Assembly (NCBI RefSeq): GCF_902459585.1
Contig: NZ_CABPSC010000005.1
Span: forward strand, 186,001-250,000
Source of the DNA: Pandoraea nosoerga
GTDB taxonomy: Bacteria; Pseudomonadota; Gammaproteobacteria; Burkholderiales; Burkholderiaceae
DNA length: 64,000 bases
Direction of reading: 5' to 3'
The notes under the pieces were generated by a model. The model had not been told where the DNA came from and did no database searches. It saw only the letters and a list, made by a program, of their open reading frames with translations. Positions 54,020-63,208 of the stretch are shown here, piece after piece. The translations under genes and the position numbers were made by a program. Position 1 is the stretch's first letter. The number at the start of each line of letters is the position of its first letter.

Positions 54020-55150
54020 ATGAGTGCCATTCTCGACAACGCTGCGCTGCGCGGGGCTTCGCCCGCCGCGGCGCTGGAACTCGCCGAACAGATCGACGGC
54101 GCGACGCTGCGCACGGGCGCGGCCGCGGCGGCGCCGCGCCTGGACGAGATCGACATCGACCAGCTATTCGCCGCACCGCGCACCGCACCCCTATGGGGCG
54201 TGGGCTTCGCCGCCGCGCTGGCGTGGGCCGCGCTCGGTGCGCTCACGCTGCGCTGGCCCAACAAGGTCGTCGGCTTCTCGGACTGGGCCTTTACCGACGA
54301 GTTAGGCGCCGTGGCGCTGGTCGTCGCCGCGGCACTCGCCGTTGTGTCGGTTGCCGCACGCGCCACGCCGCCGCTGCTGCGCGCGCGCGAAGCGCTCACC
54401 GGGGCGGGTCCGTGGCTCGTCGCCATCGCGCTGGGGCTGGCCGCCTGGGAGATTCTCACGGCCAAGACCGGCACGCTGCCCACGCCGTTTTTCGCCCCGC
54501 CGCAGGCGCTCATCGAGGTCTACACCGACGACTGGCGGCGGCTTGGCGACAGCGCCGTCAACACGCTCAGGCTGCTCGGCATCGGCTTCGGACTCGGCGC
54601 CATCGCGGGCTTTCTGATCGGGGTGTCGATCGGCTGGTCGCGCGCCATCGGCTACTGGGTGCATCCGGTGCTGCGCGTGCTCGGGCCGGTGCCGGCCACC
54701 GCGCTGCTGCCGCTCACGTTCTACTTCTTCCCGTCGAGCTACTCGGCCGCCGCGTTTCTGATCGCCCTGTCGACGGCATTCCCGGTGGCGGTGCTCACGT
54801 GGTCGGGCGTCGCCGGCGTGAACAAGAGCTACTACGACGTAGCGCGCACGCTTGGCGCGTCCGATGCGTTTCTCGTGTTTCGCGTCGCGATCCCCGCGGC
54901 GTTGCCCAACGTCTTCGTCGGCCTGTTCATGGGCCTGGGCGCGTCGTTCTCGGTGCTCGTCACGGCCGAGATGATGGGGGTGAAGTCGGGCCTGGGCTGG
55001 TACCTCACGTGGGCGCAAGGCTGGGCTTCCTACGTGAACATGTACGCCGCGCTGATCGTCATGGCCCTGCTCTTTTCGGGCGTCATCACCCTGCTCTTCA
55101 CCGTTCGCGATCGCGCGCTCGCCTGGCAGAAAGGAACCGTGAAATGGTAA
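54020..55150 (+). CDS. ABC transporter permease (SsuC/TauC type)
   Basis: The product is 376 residues, longer than the usual 260-280. The BPD_transp_1 domain is in the C-terminal part; the EAA-like loop is SYYDVARTLGASDAFLVFRVAIPAALPNVFVG (about 275-306, quoted in two parts of the family motif). Two extra helices (about 55-75 and 95-115) precede it. Predicted eight helices in all. It begins 7 bp after the binding protein stop and overlaps the ATPase start by 7 bp. Confidence 0.92.
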   Translation: MSAILDNAALRGASPAAALELAEQIDGATLRTGAAAAAPRLDEIDIDQLFAAPRTAPLWGVGFAAALAWAALGALTLRWPNKVVGFSDWAFTDELGAVALVVAAALAVVSVAARATPPLLRAREALTGAGPWLVAIALGLAAWEILTAKTGTLPTPFFAPPQALIEVYTDDWRRLGDSAVNTLRLLGIGFGLGAIAGFLIGVSIGWSRAIGYWVHPVLRVLGPVPATALLPLTFYFFPSSYSAAAFLIALSTAFPVAVLTWSGVAGVNKSYYDVARTLGASDAFLVFRVAIPAALPNVFVGLFMGLGASFSVLVTAEMMGVKSGLGWYLTWAQGWASYVNMYAALIVMALLFSGVITLLFTVRDRALAWQKGTVKW

Positions 55151-56037
55151 GTCCCGCTACGTCCAAGGTTTCGCGCGAAGCCGCCACGCCGCACGCGGTG
55201 GCGCCCGGCGGCGAAGGGTACGTCGATGGGTACGTCGATGCCGGATGCGCCAGTGTCGGCGCCCTCGCCAGCGCCAGCGACAGCGGCGCACGGATCGACA
55301 TTCGCGGGGTGAGCCACTGGTTCGGCACGCGCCAATCGCCCCTGCAGGTGCTCGACGGCGTGGACCTGAGCGTCGCGCCCGGCGAATTCGTCGCACTGCT
55401 CGGTCCCAGCGGCTGCGGCAAGTCCACGCTGCTGCGCCTCGTGGCCGGTCTCGAGACGGCCACGCGCGGCACGATCACCCAGGACGGCGCCGCCATCACG
55501 CGTCCCGACCCGTCGCGCATCGTGGTGTTTCAGGACCCGACGCTATACCCGTGGCGCCGCGTGCGCGAGAACGTGGCGCTAGGCCTCCAGGCGCGCGGCG
55601 TGCTCGCGAAGGAGCGTCAGCGCGTGGACGCCGCGCTCGCGCGCGTCGGGCTGTCCGAATTCGCCGACGCCTTCGCGCATCAGCTCTCCGGGGGCATGGC
55701 GCAGCGCGTGGCGCTTGCGCGAGCCCTCGTCAACGATCCGCGCCTGCTGGTGCTCGACGAGCCGCTAGGCAAGCTCGACTCACTCACCCGCATGGCCATG
55801 CAAAGCGAGCTGGTCGAGCTGTGGCAGCGCGCCGGCTTCTCCGCGCTGCTCGTCACGCACGACGTCGAGGAGGCACTGTTCCTCGCACAGCGCGTGATCG
55901 TGTTCAGCCCGCGGCCGGCGCGCATCGTCGCGCAATTGCGCGTCGATCTGCCGTATCCGCGCCATCGCGGCGATGCGCGCATTACCGAACTGCGCCACGA
56001 GGCGCTGCGACATCTGGGGCTCGATGCAAGCTGGTGA
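55144..56037 (+). CDS. ABC transporter ATP-binding protein (SsuB/TauB type)
   Basis: The product is 297 residues. Walker A GPSGCGKS at 87-94, Q-loop FQDPTLYPW, signature LSGGM at 181-185, Walker B LLVLDEP at 201-207. A 50-residue N-terminal extension precedes the domain and contains a GYVDGYVD duplication (25-32). The best family fit is the SsuB/TauB/NrtD group, which agrees with the sulfonate context. Confidence 0.93.
   Translation: MVSPATSKVSREAATPHAVAPGGEGYVDGYVDAGCASVGALASASDSGARIDIRGVSHWFGTRQSPLQVLDGVDLSVAPGEFVALLGPSGCGKSTLLRLVAGLETATRGTITQDGAAITRPDPSRIVVFQDPTLYPWRRVRENVALGLQARGVLAKERQRVDAALARVGLSEFADAFAHQLSGGMAQRVALARALVNDPRLLVLDEPLGKLDSLTRMAMQSELVELWQRAGFSALLVTHDVEEALFLAQRVIVFSPRPARIVAQLRVDLPYPRHRGDARITELRHEALRHLGLDASW
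55216..55239 (+). repeat. 12-bp in-frame tandem duplication
   Basis: GGGTACGTCGAT occurs twice in a row inside the ATPase gene, giving GYVDGYVD. Frame is kept. Confidence 0.85.
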
Positions 56038-56127
56038 GCGTATGGCGTGCGTCGCGGCAGGCACACGGTCCACGCGGGATCCATCGAGGCGTGCCATGTC
56101 ACCGGGTTCGTCCTGGGAGCGGACGCG

Positions 56128-57417
56128 ATGACATTGCCTCCGACGCATGGGTGGCTCAACGCCTTGCTGCACACCCTGCAATCGATTCAGGCGCTCGGAC
56201 TCGACGCGCTCTACGCACTCGGACTCACCGACGCCTCCCACGGTGCGCCCGCGTGGCCGTGGAGCGTTCGCATCGCGGGAGAAAATCTCGTCATCGACGT
56301 CGCCTTGGCCCGGCAGTTCGCATGGATGCTCGCCGCGCTCGTGTTCGCGCTCGTTTGCCTGCTGCTCGCGCTTGCGTGGCGACGCGCCCGGCGCTGGCTG
56401 CTGGGCGCAGGCCTGCTTGCGCTCGTGATCGCACCATGGCCGTCGCCTTCGCTGTGGCTGGGCACGGCGGTGCCGACGAGCTTTCACACCAGTCCGACAG
56501 GCTTCACTGTGCAGAGCATCGCGCGCGGGGAGCGCGTGTATGCGGCGAACTGCGTGGCCTGCCATGGCGTCGACGGGCGCGGCGAGGGGCCGCTGGCCGC
56601 CACGCTGCGCCGCTGGCCGCCGACCATGGCCAGTGCGCTGCTCAGCCGGCGCGCCGACGGCGAGCTCTTCTGGCACGTGTTGTACGGCATGCGCGATGCG
56701 CAGGGCGTGACCATGCCAGGCTTCGCGGGGCGCCTGAGCGATCGCGAAATCTGGTCCGCGCTCGACTACATGCGAGTCCTGTCCGCGTCGGCGGGCATGG
56801 CGGCGGGCGGCAGTTGGCCCGTGCCGCTGGCGCTGCCGTCGCTCGTCGTCAAATGCGGCAACGCGCCGGCGCGCGAGCTCGCCGACTGGCGCGGCCGTCA
56901 ACGCGTGCGGATCGTGGCCGTGGACGCCGCGCATCCGCCGCCATTCGAAGATCCGCGCTTCCTCACGCTGCTGTTGCGGCAGGACCCCACGGCGACGGTC
57001 ACCGCCGTGGCCGACGCGAACCGCACCGTGTCAGCGCCACGTTTGCTGCGCGTGAAAGCCACCGCGAACGGGGCGCGCGCCGCCAACGTCACCCGCCTGC
57101 TCGGCGAGCGCGCCGATTGCGTGGCCGATGCACCGCAAGCATGGACCGTCTTCGCGCAGATCGCCGGGCAACCGCCCTCGGCGCTGGCGGGCACCGAGTG
57201 GCTGGCCGATCGCGACGGATGGCTGCGCGCGCTGGCGCCGGCAGGACGCCGCGGCTGGGCCAGCGGCGGCCTGATGTGCACCACGACGACGGCCCCGCCA
57301 TCCGACGCGGCGGGCGGCGACGCGCCGCAAGCACGCCGCGCCGATCCCCTCACCGCCACGCTGCGCCAGATGGACAACGACCCCGTGCGTTTCGTGAAGG
57401 GTGGTTTCGTCCATTGA
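56128..57417 (+). CDS. Membrane-anchored c-type cytochrome
   Basis: The product is 429 residues. Two membrane helices (about 62-85 and 88-113) are followed by a cytochrome c domain with CVACH at 142-146 and probable axial Met196 (GVTMPGFAGRL). A further 190 residues, including CGNAPARELADWRG and two isolated Cys, match no family I know. It lies 90 bp behind the sulfonate ABC ATPase. It may carry electrons between an uncharacterised periplasmic oxidoreductase and the respiratory chain; no partner enzyme is visible. The start at MTLPPTHG has a nearby GGGAGCGG. Confidence 0.85.
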   Translation: MTLPPTHGWLNALLHTLQSIQALGLDALYALGLTDASHGAPAWPWSVRIAGENLVIDVALARQFAWMLAALVFALVCLLLALAWRRARRWLLGAGLLALVIAPWPSPSLWLGTAVPTSFHTSPTGFTVQSIARGERVYAANCVACHGVDGRGEGPLAATLRRWPPTMASALLSRRADGELFWHVLYGMRDAQGVTMPGFAGRLSDREIWSALDYMRVLSASAGMAAGGSWPVPLALPSLVVKCGNAPARELADWRGRQRVRIVAVDAAHPPPFEDPRFLTLLLRQDPTATVTAVADANRTVSAPRLLRVKATANGARAANVTRLLGERADCVADAPQAWTVFAQIAGQPPSALAGTEWLADRDGWLRALAPAGRRGWASGGLMCTTTTAPPSDAAGGDAPQARRADPLTATLRQMDNDPVRFVKGGFVH

Positions 57418-57483
57418 ACGCCCGTTTCCTCGACCTTTCCCTGGCTTTCTCACCGATTTTTTCCGACTCCGACAGGCTCTCTC

Positions 57484-58452
57484 ATGACGATTTCCCGACG
57501 CTGCTTCCTTCAGTACGTCACGACTTGCGGCGCAACCGGTGCGCTGAGCGCACTCGCCGCGCCCGGACTCGCGCTGGCCCAATCCGGGCGGCCGGTGCTC
57601 AGGGCCGGCGACCAGAAGGGCGGCCTGCGTGCGCTGCTCGAAGCGGCCGACGCGCTGCGGCAACTGCCCTACGACATCCAGTGGACCGAGTTCCCGGCCG
57701 CCGCGCCGCTGGCCGAAGCGCTCAACGCCGGAGCGGTCGATTGCGGACCGATCGGCGACGCGCCGGTGATCTTCGCGCTGTCGGCCGGCGCGGCGATCAA
57801 GATCATCGGGGCGAACCGCTCGGACGCATACGGGACGGCCGTCATCGTGCGGCCTGACGCCACGCTGCGCACCGCCGCCGACCTCAAGGGCAAGAACGTG
57901 GGCACGACGCGCGGCTCCATCGGCCATTTCGTGACGCTCAAGGCCATCACGGCCGCAGGTCTCGCGCCGGCTGACGTGAATTTCCGCTTTCTGCCCCCGG
58001 CCGACACGATCACCGCGCTGGCGAGCGGGTCGGTCGATGCGTGGGCCACATGGGAGCCGTACACCGCCGTGGCGCAGACGACGGGACGCGGCCGCGTGCT
58101 CGTCAATGGCCGCGGGCTATGGTCCGGGCTGAGCTATCTGGCGGCCACCGACGCCGCCGTTGCCGCCAAGGCGGAGATCCTGCGCGACTTTCTCGCGCGC
58201 GTCGTGCGGGCGCAGGCGTGGTCGTACCAGCACGTGGATGCATTTTCCGCGGCCATGGCGCGCATCATCGGCATTCCACCCGAGGCGGCCAAGCTGCAGT
58301 TTTCGCGACGCGCGACGAAGTGGTGCAACATCGACGATGCCCTCGTGGCCGAGCAGCAACGCACCGCCGACTTCTATTCGCATGTGGGGTTGCTGCGCCA
58401 GCCGCTCGACGTCAAGCCCACGTTCGACCGGCGATTTCCTATCGGGGTCTGA
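57484..58452 (+). CDS. Second ABC substrate-binding protein (SsuA-like)
   Basis: The product is 322 residues. The signal (CFLQYVTTCGATGALSALA) has a Tat-like RR upstream (SRRCFLQ). LPYDIQWTEFPAAAPLAEAL and DLKGKNVGTTRGSIGHFVTL are typical of SsuA. AWATWEPYTAVAQ is the domain-2 signature. With the first binding protein (52957-54012) it gives the single permease/ATPase two alternative binding proteins. Same-strand order and a 66-bp spacing place it in the operon. Confidence 0.92.
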   Translation: MTISRRCFLQYVTTCGATGALSALAAPGLALAQSGRPVLRAGDQKGGLRALLEAADALRQLPYDIQWTEFPAAAPLAEALNAGAVDCGPIGDAPVIFALSAGAAIKIIGANRSDAYGTAVIVRPDATLRTAADLKGKNVGTTRGSIGHFVTLKAITAAGLAPADVNFRFLPPADTITALASGSVDAWATWEPYTAVAQTTGRGRVLVNGRGLWSGLSYLAATDAAVAAKAEILRDFLARVVRAQAWSYQHVDAFSAAMARIIGIPPEAAKLQFSRRATKWCNIDDALVAEQQRTADFYSHVGLLRQPLDVKPTFDRRFPIGV

Positions 58453-58643
58453 CGCGACGCGTCCCCTCCGGCGGCGTTTCAGCGGCGCTCGCGGCACCAT
58501 TTCCGATGCCGACCATGCGCAGGCAGGCGCTGGCGTTCGCCGCCATGCCTCGTCTCGCACACGTCGGCGAGCTGAAGGCGAGCGCCATCGTGTGGTAGCG
58601 TGGCGCCTTTGCCCACGCGGCACGTCCGCCGCCCCCGCCCACC

Positions 58644-58886
58644 ATGCTCGATTTCGACGCCGACGCCCTGATGCGTCTCGTGACCACGCCCATGCCGTTC
58701 GGCAAGCACAAGGGCACGCTCATCGCCGATCTGCCCGGCAACTATCTGAGCTGGTTCGCGCGCGAGGGCTTTCCCCCGGGCGACATCGGCCGCCTGCTTG
58801 CGCTCATGCACGAGATCGACCACAACGCCTTGGGCGATCTGCTGCGACCGCTGCGCGCACGGGCGCAGGCCGCGCCTCGAAAATGA
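58644..58886 (+). CDS. DUF3820 family protein
   Basis: The product is 80 residues. MPFGKHKGTLIADLPGNYLSW is the diagnostic DUF3820 motif, and FPPGDIGRLLALMHEIDHN ends the domain. It is thought to be nucleic-acid or quorum-related in no firm way; function is unknown. It stands alone between the binding protein and the amidase. Confidence 0.92.
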   Translation: MLDFDADALMRLVTTPMPFGKHKGTLIADLPGNYLSWFAREGFPPGDIGRLLALMHEIDHNALGDLLRPLRARAQAAPRK

Positions 58887-58941
58887 CCCGCGACGGGCCG
58901 CGATCCGTCGATCCGCGCCGCCCGCCATCCAACGCGCCCCG

Positions 58942-60471
58942 TCAGCCGGTGCAGAGCATTGGCGGCAGACGGCGACGCACCCACTGCGTCTGCTGCTCGT
59001 GGGCGTGTGCCAGTTGGAGGACCGCAAAGTCCGCCTGCGCGGGGCCGATGATCTGCAGCCCCATCGGCAAGCCTCGCGCGTCGAAGCCGACCGGCACGCT
59101 GATCGCCGGCAAGCCGGCCAGCGTCGGGCCGATCACGACTTCCATCCAGCGGTGATAAGTGTCCATCGGCCTGCCGGCCACCGACGCCGGCCAATGCGTC
59201 TGCGCGTCGAACGGGAAGACCTGCGCCGCGGGCATGAGCAGAAAGTCGTAACGCTCGAAGAGCCGCGCCAGCGCGCGATACCATTCGCTGCGGTCGATCG
59301 ACGCGCGGAACACGTCGGAAGCGCTCAGCGCCTCGCCGCCGGCCACTTCCCATTGGGCTTCGGGCTTGAGCCTGTCGCGCCGTGCCGGATCGGCATACAT
59401 GTCGCCGAGCGAGCCGTTCACGAGCCAGTGGCGCAGGGTAAGCCACGTGCGCCAGAGCCGGTCCGGCGCGAAGTCGGGCCGGCACGGCTCGACCTCGCAG
59501 CCCATCGCCGTGAAATCGTGCAGCGCCGCCTCGCACAATGCCATCACGCCGTCTTCCATCGGCAAATGGCCGCCGTAGTCGCCGAGCCAGCCGAGTCGCA
59601 GACCCTTCACCTCGCGCGGCAAGGCGTTCGCGAAATCCGAGCCGCCCTGCGCAATCGAGAGCGGGCTGCGCGCGTCATAGCCCGCCTGCGTGGCGAGCAG
59701 TTGCGCGACGTCGGCAACCGTGCGGCCCATTGGCCCCTCGGTGCTCAGTTGCTGCACGAAGACTTCCGGGGCCGGACCATACGGCACGCGCCCCTGCGAC
59801 GGCCGCAGACCGTACACGTTACCGAACGCCGCCGGGTTGCGCAGCGAGCCCATCATGTCGCTGCCGTCGGCCACCGGCAACAGGCGCAACGCCAATGCAC
59901 TACCCGCACCGCCGCTGCTCCCGCCGGCGCAGCGCGTGGTGTCGTAGGCGTTGCGCGTGATGCCGAAGACAGGGTTGTAGCTGTGCGAGCCCAGACCGAA
60001 CTCGGACACGTTGGTCTTGCCGACGAACACCGCGCCGGCCGCGCGAATGCGCCCGACGCTGATGCTGTCGTGCGTGTCGGCCGCCGCGCAGGTGAGCGGC
60101 GAGCCCTTGCGGGTGGGCAAGCCCGCACACGACGCGAGGTCCTTCACCGCATGCGGCATGCCGTGCATCCAGCCCAGGTATTGCCCGCTTGCGAGCTGAC
60201 GGTCGCGCTCGTCGGCTTCGGCGAGCAGCACGTCGGTGTCGCGCAGCGACACGATCGCATTGACGGCGGGGTTGTATCGCGCAATATGCGCGAGATAGGC
60301 CTGCATGACCTCGCGGCACGACACGCGGCGCGTGCGAATCGCCTCGGACAGCGCAAGGGCGTCGAGCGCGACGATGTCGTCGAGCGAGTTCGGCAACGCG
60401 TGCGCGGCGTTGGCGGCGGGCGATGGGCAGGCCGCGCTCGATTGCGCGGCCGGGGACGGCGCGACGGCCAT
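58942..60471 (-). CDS. Amidase (amidase signature family)
   Basis: The product is 509 residues. The catalytic triad of the family is present: Lys110 in MPHAVKDLAS, cis-Ser185 in CAGGSSGGAG and nucleophile Ser209 in MMGSLRNPA. It hydrolyses an amide; the substrate is not predictable. A ribosome site AAGGAG stands before the ATG. The N-terminal 25 residues are Ala/Ser/Pro-rich and disordered but not a signal peptide, so it is cytoplasmic. Confidence 0.94.
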   Translation of the reverse strand: MAVAPSPAAQSSAACPSPAANAAHALPNSLDDIVALDALALSEAIRTRRVSCREVMQAYLAHIARYNPAVNAIVSLRDTDVLLAEADERDRQLASGQYLGWMHGMPHAVKDLASCAGLPTRKGSPLTCAAADTHDSISVGRIRAAGAVFVGKTNVSEFGLGSHSYNPVFGITRNAYDTTRCAGGSSGGAGSALALRLLPVADGSDMMGSLRNPAAFGNVYGLRPSQGRVPYGPAPEVFVQQLSTEGPMGRTVADVAQLLATQAGYDARSPLSIAQGGSDFANALPREVKGLRLGWLGDYGGHLPMEDGVMALCEAALHDFTAMGCEVEPCRPDFAPDRLWRTWLTLRHWLVNGSLGDMYADPARRDRLKPEAQWEVAGGEALSASDVFRASIDRSEWYRALARLFERYDFLLMPAAQVFPFDAQTHWPASVAGRPMDTYHRWMEVVIGPTLAGLPAISVPVGFDARGLPMGLQIIGPAQADFAVLQLAHAHEQQTQWVRRRLPPMLCTG

Positions 60472-60602
60472 GTGTCTCTCTCCTTGGCGGGGGCGCCGCG
60501 CGTGGGCGACGCCGTTGTCTGACGCCATTGTCGGTCAAACCCGCCGGCACTGCCGAGGGATAATTGAATTTTCCCCCCGGCAGCGCAAAGCCGCGGCGCC
60601 AA

Positions 60603-61418
60603 TCAGTGCGACAGCGCGTCCAGCCCGGTGGCTTCGACATCCTGCGCGGCGGCAGGCGCGGCCATGTACATCAACATCTTCCTCGCTGCTTCGGGATGCC
60701 GGGCGTTGACCGGCACCCCGCCCGCAAAGCGCGTGACCGACTGCAGCGACTCGGGGATCTTGCCCGCGAACGCCACCCCCTTGACCGGCAGCAGCTCGCT
60801 CACCTGTTGCAGGCCCAGCGCGTAATCGCCGGCCGCCACCTTCTCGGCGACCGGGGTCTTCTGCACCATCACGGCCTTGCCTCGCATCTGCTCGGCGATG
60901 CCCAGCTTGCGGAACAGTTCGCGCTCGACGTACACGCCGCTCGCACTGTCCGAATAGGCGACCGATCCGGCCGCAAGGAGCGCCGCCTTGAGCTTCTCCG
61001 GCGTGCTCACGTCGGGCACCGGTTCGCCGGCCCTCACGACCACGCCGATGCGCGAGTCCGCCAGATCGACGCGCGAGTCCGCGCGCACCTTGCCCGCCTT
61101 GATCAGATCATCGAGCGCGTAGCCGACCATGATGACCGCGTCGGCGGATTCTCCCCGTGCCAGACGGTTCGGGATCGCCTCGGGCGCCTTGCCCATCGAC
61201 GGCCCCCACGCCGTATCGACGTGATCACCGCTCGCGGCCTCGAATTTCGGCAGCAGCCGCTTGTACGCGGCGGTGAAACCGCCGGAGTTCATCACGTGCA
61301 GGTCTTCCGCCTGTGCGGAGGCGGCGCCGAGCAGCGCGCTCGCGAGGATGCCCGCACCGAAGGCGGCAAGCAGGCGTCGGGGGGCACGCGCGCGTGCCAA
61401 AGCGGGAATGGCTTTCAT
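60603..61418 (-). CDS. ModA-like periplasmic substrate-binding protein
   Basis: The product is 271 residues. Signal peptide 1-37 (ILASALLGAASAQA-ED). The mature protein matches the ModA/SBP_bac_11 family: LHVMNSGGFTAAYKRLLPKFE, SDSASGVYVERELFRKLGI and ALGLQQVSELLPVKGV. There is no permease or ATPase gene next to it, so it is unlikely to serve a molybdate ABC system; it could be a stand-alone binding protein for an organic acid. It lies on the same strand as the MHS transporter, 171 bp behind. Confidence 0.88.
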   Translation of the reverse strand: MKAIPALARARAPRRLLAAFGAGILASALLGAASAQAEDLHVMNSGGFTAAYKRLLPKFEAASGDHVDTAWGPSMGKAPEAIPNRLARGESADAVIMVGYALDDLIKAGKVRADSRVDLADSRIGVVVRAGEPVPDVSTPEKLKAALLAAGSVAYSDSASGVYVERELFRKLGIAEQMRGKAVMVQKTPVAEKVAAGDYALGLQQVSELLPVKGVAFAGKIPESLQSVTRFAGGVPVNARHPEAARKMLMYMAAPAAAQDVEATGLDALSH

Positions 61419-61589
61419 GGGGTGTCTCGTCAGTGATGTTGTTGTGAAGCCACGGACATGCCGCCGCGGCGTTATGACACAAGGCATACGGCATACGGCC
61501 GCGCAAGGCAGCGGCCCGGGGCAACGCAGGACACAGAAGACGCGACGGTCGATCCATGCATGCCGCGCCTTCCGAGGCCAACTCGCGCG

Positions 61590-62918
61590 TCAGCCCGCCG
61601 CGCGAAGCCCGTCGGCATCGGCTCGGCGGCCCTGCCCGCCGGTGCGGCCACGGTAGAGCGCGAGCGTGGCGCAGATCGCGCACAGTGCGGCGAAGCTCAT
61701 CCAGTAGCCCGGCGCCGCCTTGTCGCCCGTTGCGTGAATGAGGTACGTCGAGAGCGCCGGCGTGAACCCGCCGAAGATGGCCGTCGCCAGGCTATAGGCG
61801 AGCGAGAAGCCGGCCACACGCACGTCCTGCGGCATGACCTCGGTGAGCGCCGGAATCATTGCCCCGTTGTACATGCCGTACAGGAACGAGAGCCACAGCA
61901 GCACGAGGAGCATGCGCGCGAAGCTCGGCGCCTGCACGAGGAACGACAGCACCGGGTAGGCCGTCACCAGCGTGAGGCCCGCGAACAGCAGCAATACCGG
62001 ACGGCGGCCGATGCGGTCCGACAGCGAGCCGCCGATCGGCAGCCAGATGAAGTTCGACACCCCGACGCACAGCGTGACGAGCAGTGCATCGGTGCTGCTC
62101 AGATGCAGCACGCTCTTGCCGAACGTCGGCGCATAGACGGTGATCAGGTAGAACGCCGTGGTGGTCAGCGCCACGAGCAGCGCGCCGCCGATCACGACGC
62201 CGGCGTTGGCGGCCATCGAACGAAAGACTTCGCCGAGCGCCGGGTGGCGCTTGCGCTGCCTGAACTCGTCGCTTTCCTGCAGCGAGCGACGCAGCGCGAA
62301 GATCACCGGCACGATCAGGCAGCCCACGAGGAAGGGCAGACGCCAGCCCCACGCACCGATCTGCTGCGCGGTGAGGGAAAGCGAGAGTGCGTAGCCGAGC
62401 GCGGCCGAGACCACGATGGCGACCTGCTGGCTCGCCGATTGCCAGCTCGTGTAGAAGCCCTTGCGGCCCGGCGTGGCGATTTCGGCCAGATAGACCGACA
62501 CGCCGCCGAGTTCCGCGCCGGCCGAAAAGCCCTGCAGCAGCCGGCCGATCAGCACGAGCACCGGCGCGGCGAGACCGATGACCTCGTAGCCCGGCACGAA
62601 CGCAATGAGGATCGTGCCGCTCGCCATGATGCCCAGCGTGGTGACCAGGCCCTTGCGGCGGCCCACCTTGTCGATGTAGGCGCCGAGCACGATGGCGCCC
62701 AGCGGTCGCATCAGGAAGCCCGCGCCGAACACGGCGAACGTCAGCATGAGGGACGCGAACTCGCTGTCGGTCGGGAAGAAGACGCGCGAGATCTGCGTGG
62801 CGTAGAAGCCGAAGAGGAAGAAGTCGAACTGCTCGAGGAAGTTGCCGGCCGTCACGCGCAGGACGGCGCCGGCTTTCGATGGGCGACGCGAAACCGCGTC
62901 TTGGGGGCGCTGTGACAT
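61590..62918 (-). CDS. MHS-type MFS transporter (citrate/tricarballylate-like)
   Basis: The product is 442 residues with 12 predicted helices. [20 protein letters not shown] followed by [10 protein letters not shown] is the signature of the metabolite:H+ symporter family, close to CitA and the tricarballylate transporter Tcu[14 protein letters not shown] is the loop 2-3 motif. It would import a di- or tricarboxylic acid. It is divergent from a LysR gene; a strong palindrome lies between. No tcuAB homologues are seen. Confidence 0.92.
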   Translation of the reverse strand: MSQRPQDAVSRRPSKAGAVLRVTAGNFLEQFDFFLFGFYATQISRVFFPTDSEFASLMLTFAVFGAGFLMRPLGAIVLGAYIDKVGRRKGLVTTLGIMASGTILIAFVPGYEVIGLAAPVLVLIGRLLQGFSAGAELGGVSVYLAEIATPGRKGFYTSWQSASQQVAIVVSAALGYALSLSLTAQQIGAWGWRLPFLVGCLIVPVIFALRRSLQESDEFRQRKRHPALGEVFRSMAANAGVVIGGALLVALTTTAFYLITVYAPTFGKSVLHLSSTDALLVTLCVGVSNFIWLPIGGSLSDRIGRRPVLLLFAGLTLVTAYPVLSFLVQAPSFARMLLVLLWLSFLYGMYNGAMIPALTEVMPQDVRVAGFSLAYSLATAIFGGFTPALSTYLIHATGDKAAPGYWMSFAALCAICATLALYRGRTGGQGRRADADGLRAAG

Positions 62919-62988
62919 GCGCTGTCTCCGTGTTGCCTGCGGCCCGGGGGATCGAGCCGCCAGTGAATCGTCGCACTGCATCTCTGCC

Positions 62989-63022
62989 ATGGGGCGTGTT
63001 GCCCCATGAGGCGTGTTGCCCC
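62989..63022. repeat. Short direct repeat with hairpin
   Basis: GGCGTGTTGCCCC occurs at 62993-63005 and 63010-63022. The first copy also forms a hairpin ATGGGGC-GTGTT-GCCCCAT (62989-63007). It lies in the leader of the MHS transporter. Confidence 0.6.
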
Positions 63023-63095
63023 GCCATGGACGCTTTTTGAAGCCGCCAATGTTGCGCTGGAAGTTCCCCGCTTGTGAATTGCAAGTTTTGGAAAC

Positions 63096-63118
63096 ATTGA
63101 TGCATCCATGCTATCAAT
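63096..63118. promoter_or_regulatory. LysR operator candidate
   Basis: Near-perfect dyad ATTGATGCAT-CC-ATGC-T-ATCAAT of 23 bp, containing the T-N11-A pattern, between the divergent MHS transporter and LysR genes. It lies 91 bp from the LysR start. Confidence 0.7.
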
Positions 63119-63208
63119 CGTGGGATGATGATGCGTCTGCCGAGCGGTAACGCTACAATCGCCGCACCCCGGCGTCGCGCGCCCGTTTCCTCCCGGATTC
63201 CTTGTGTC

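Noticed and set aside
60603-61418. A molybdate ABC transport system
   Set aside because: Only a ModA-like binding protein is present; no ModB or ModC genes, and the neighbours are an MHS transporter and an amidase.
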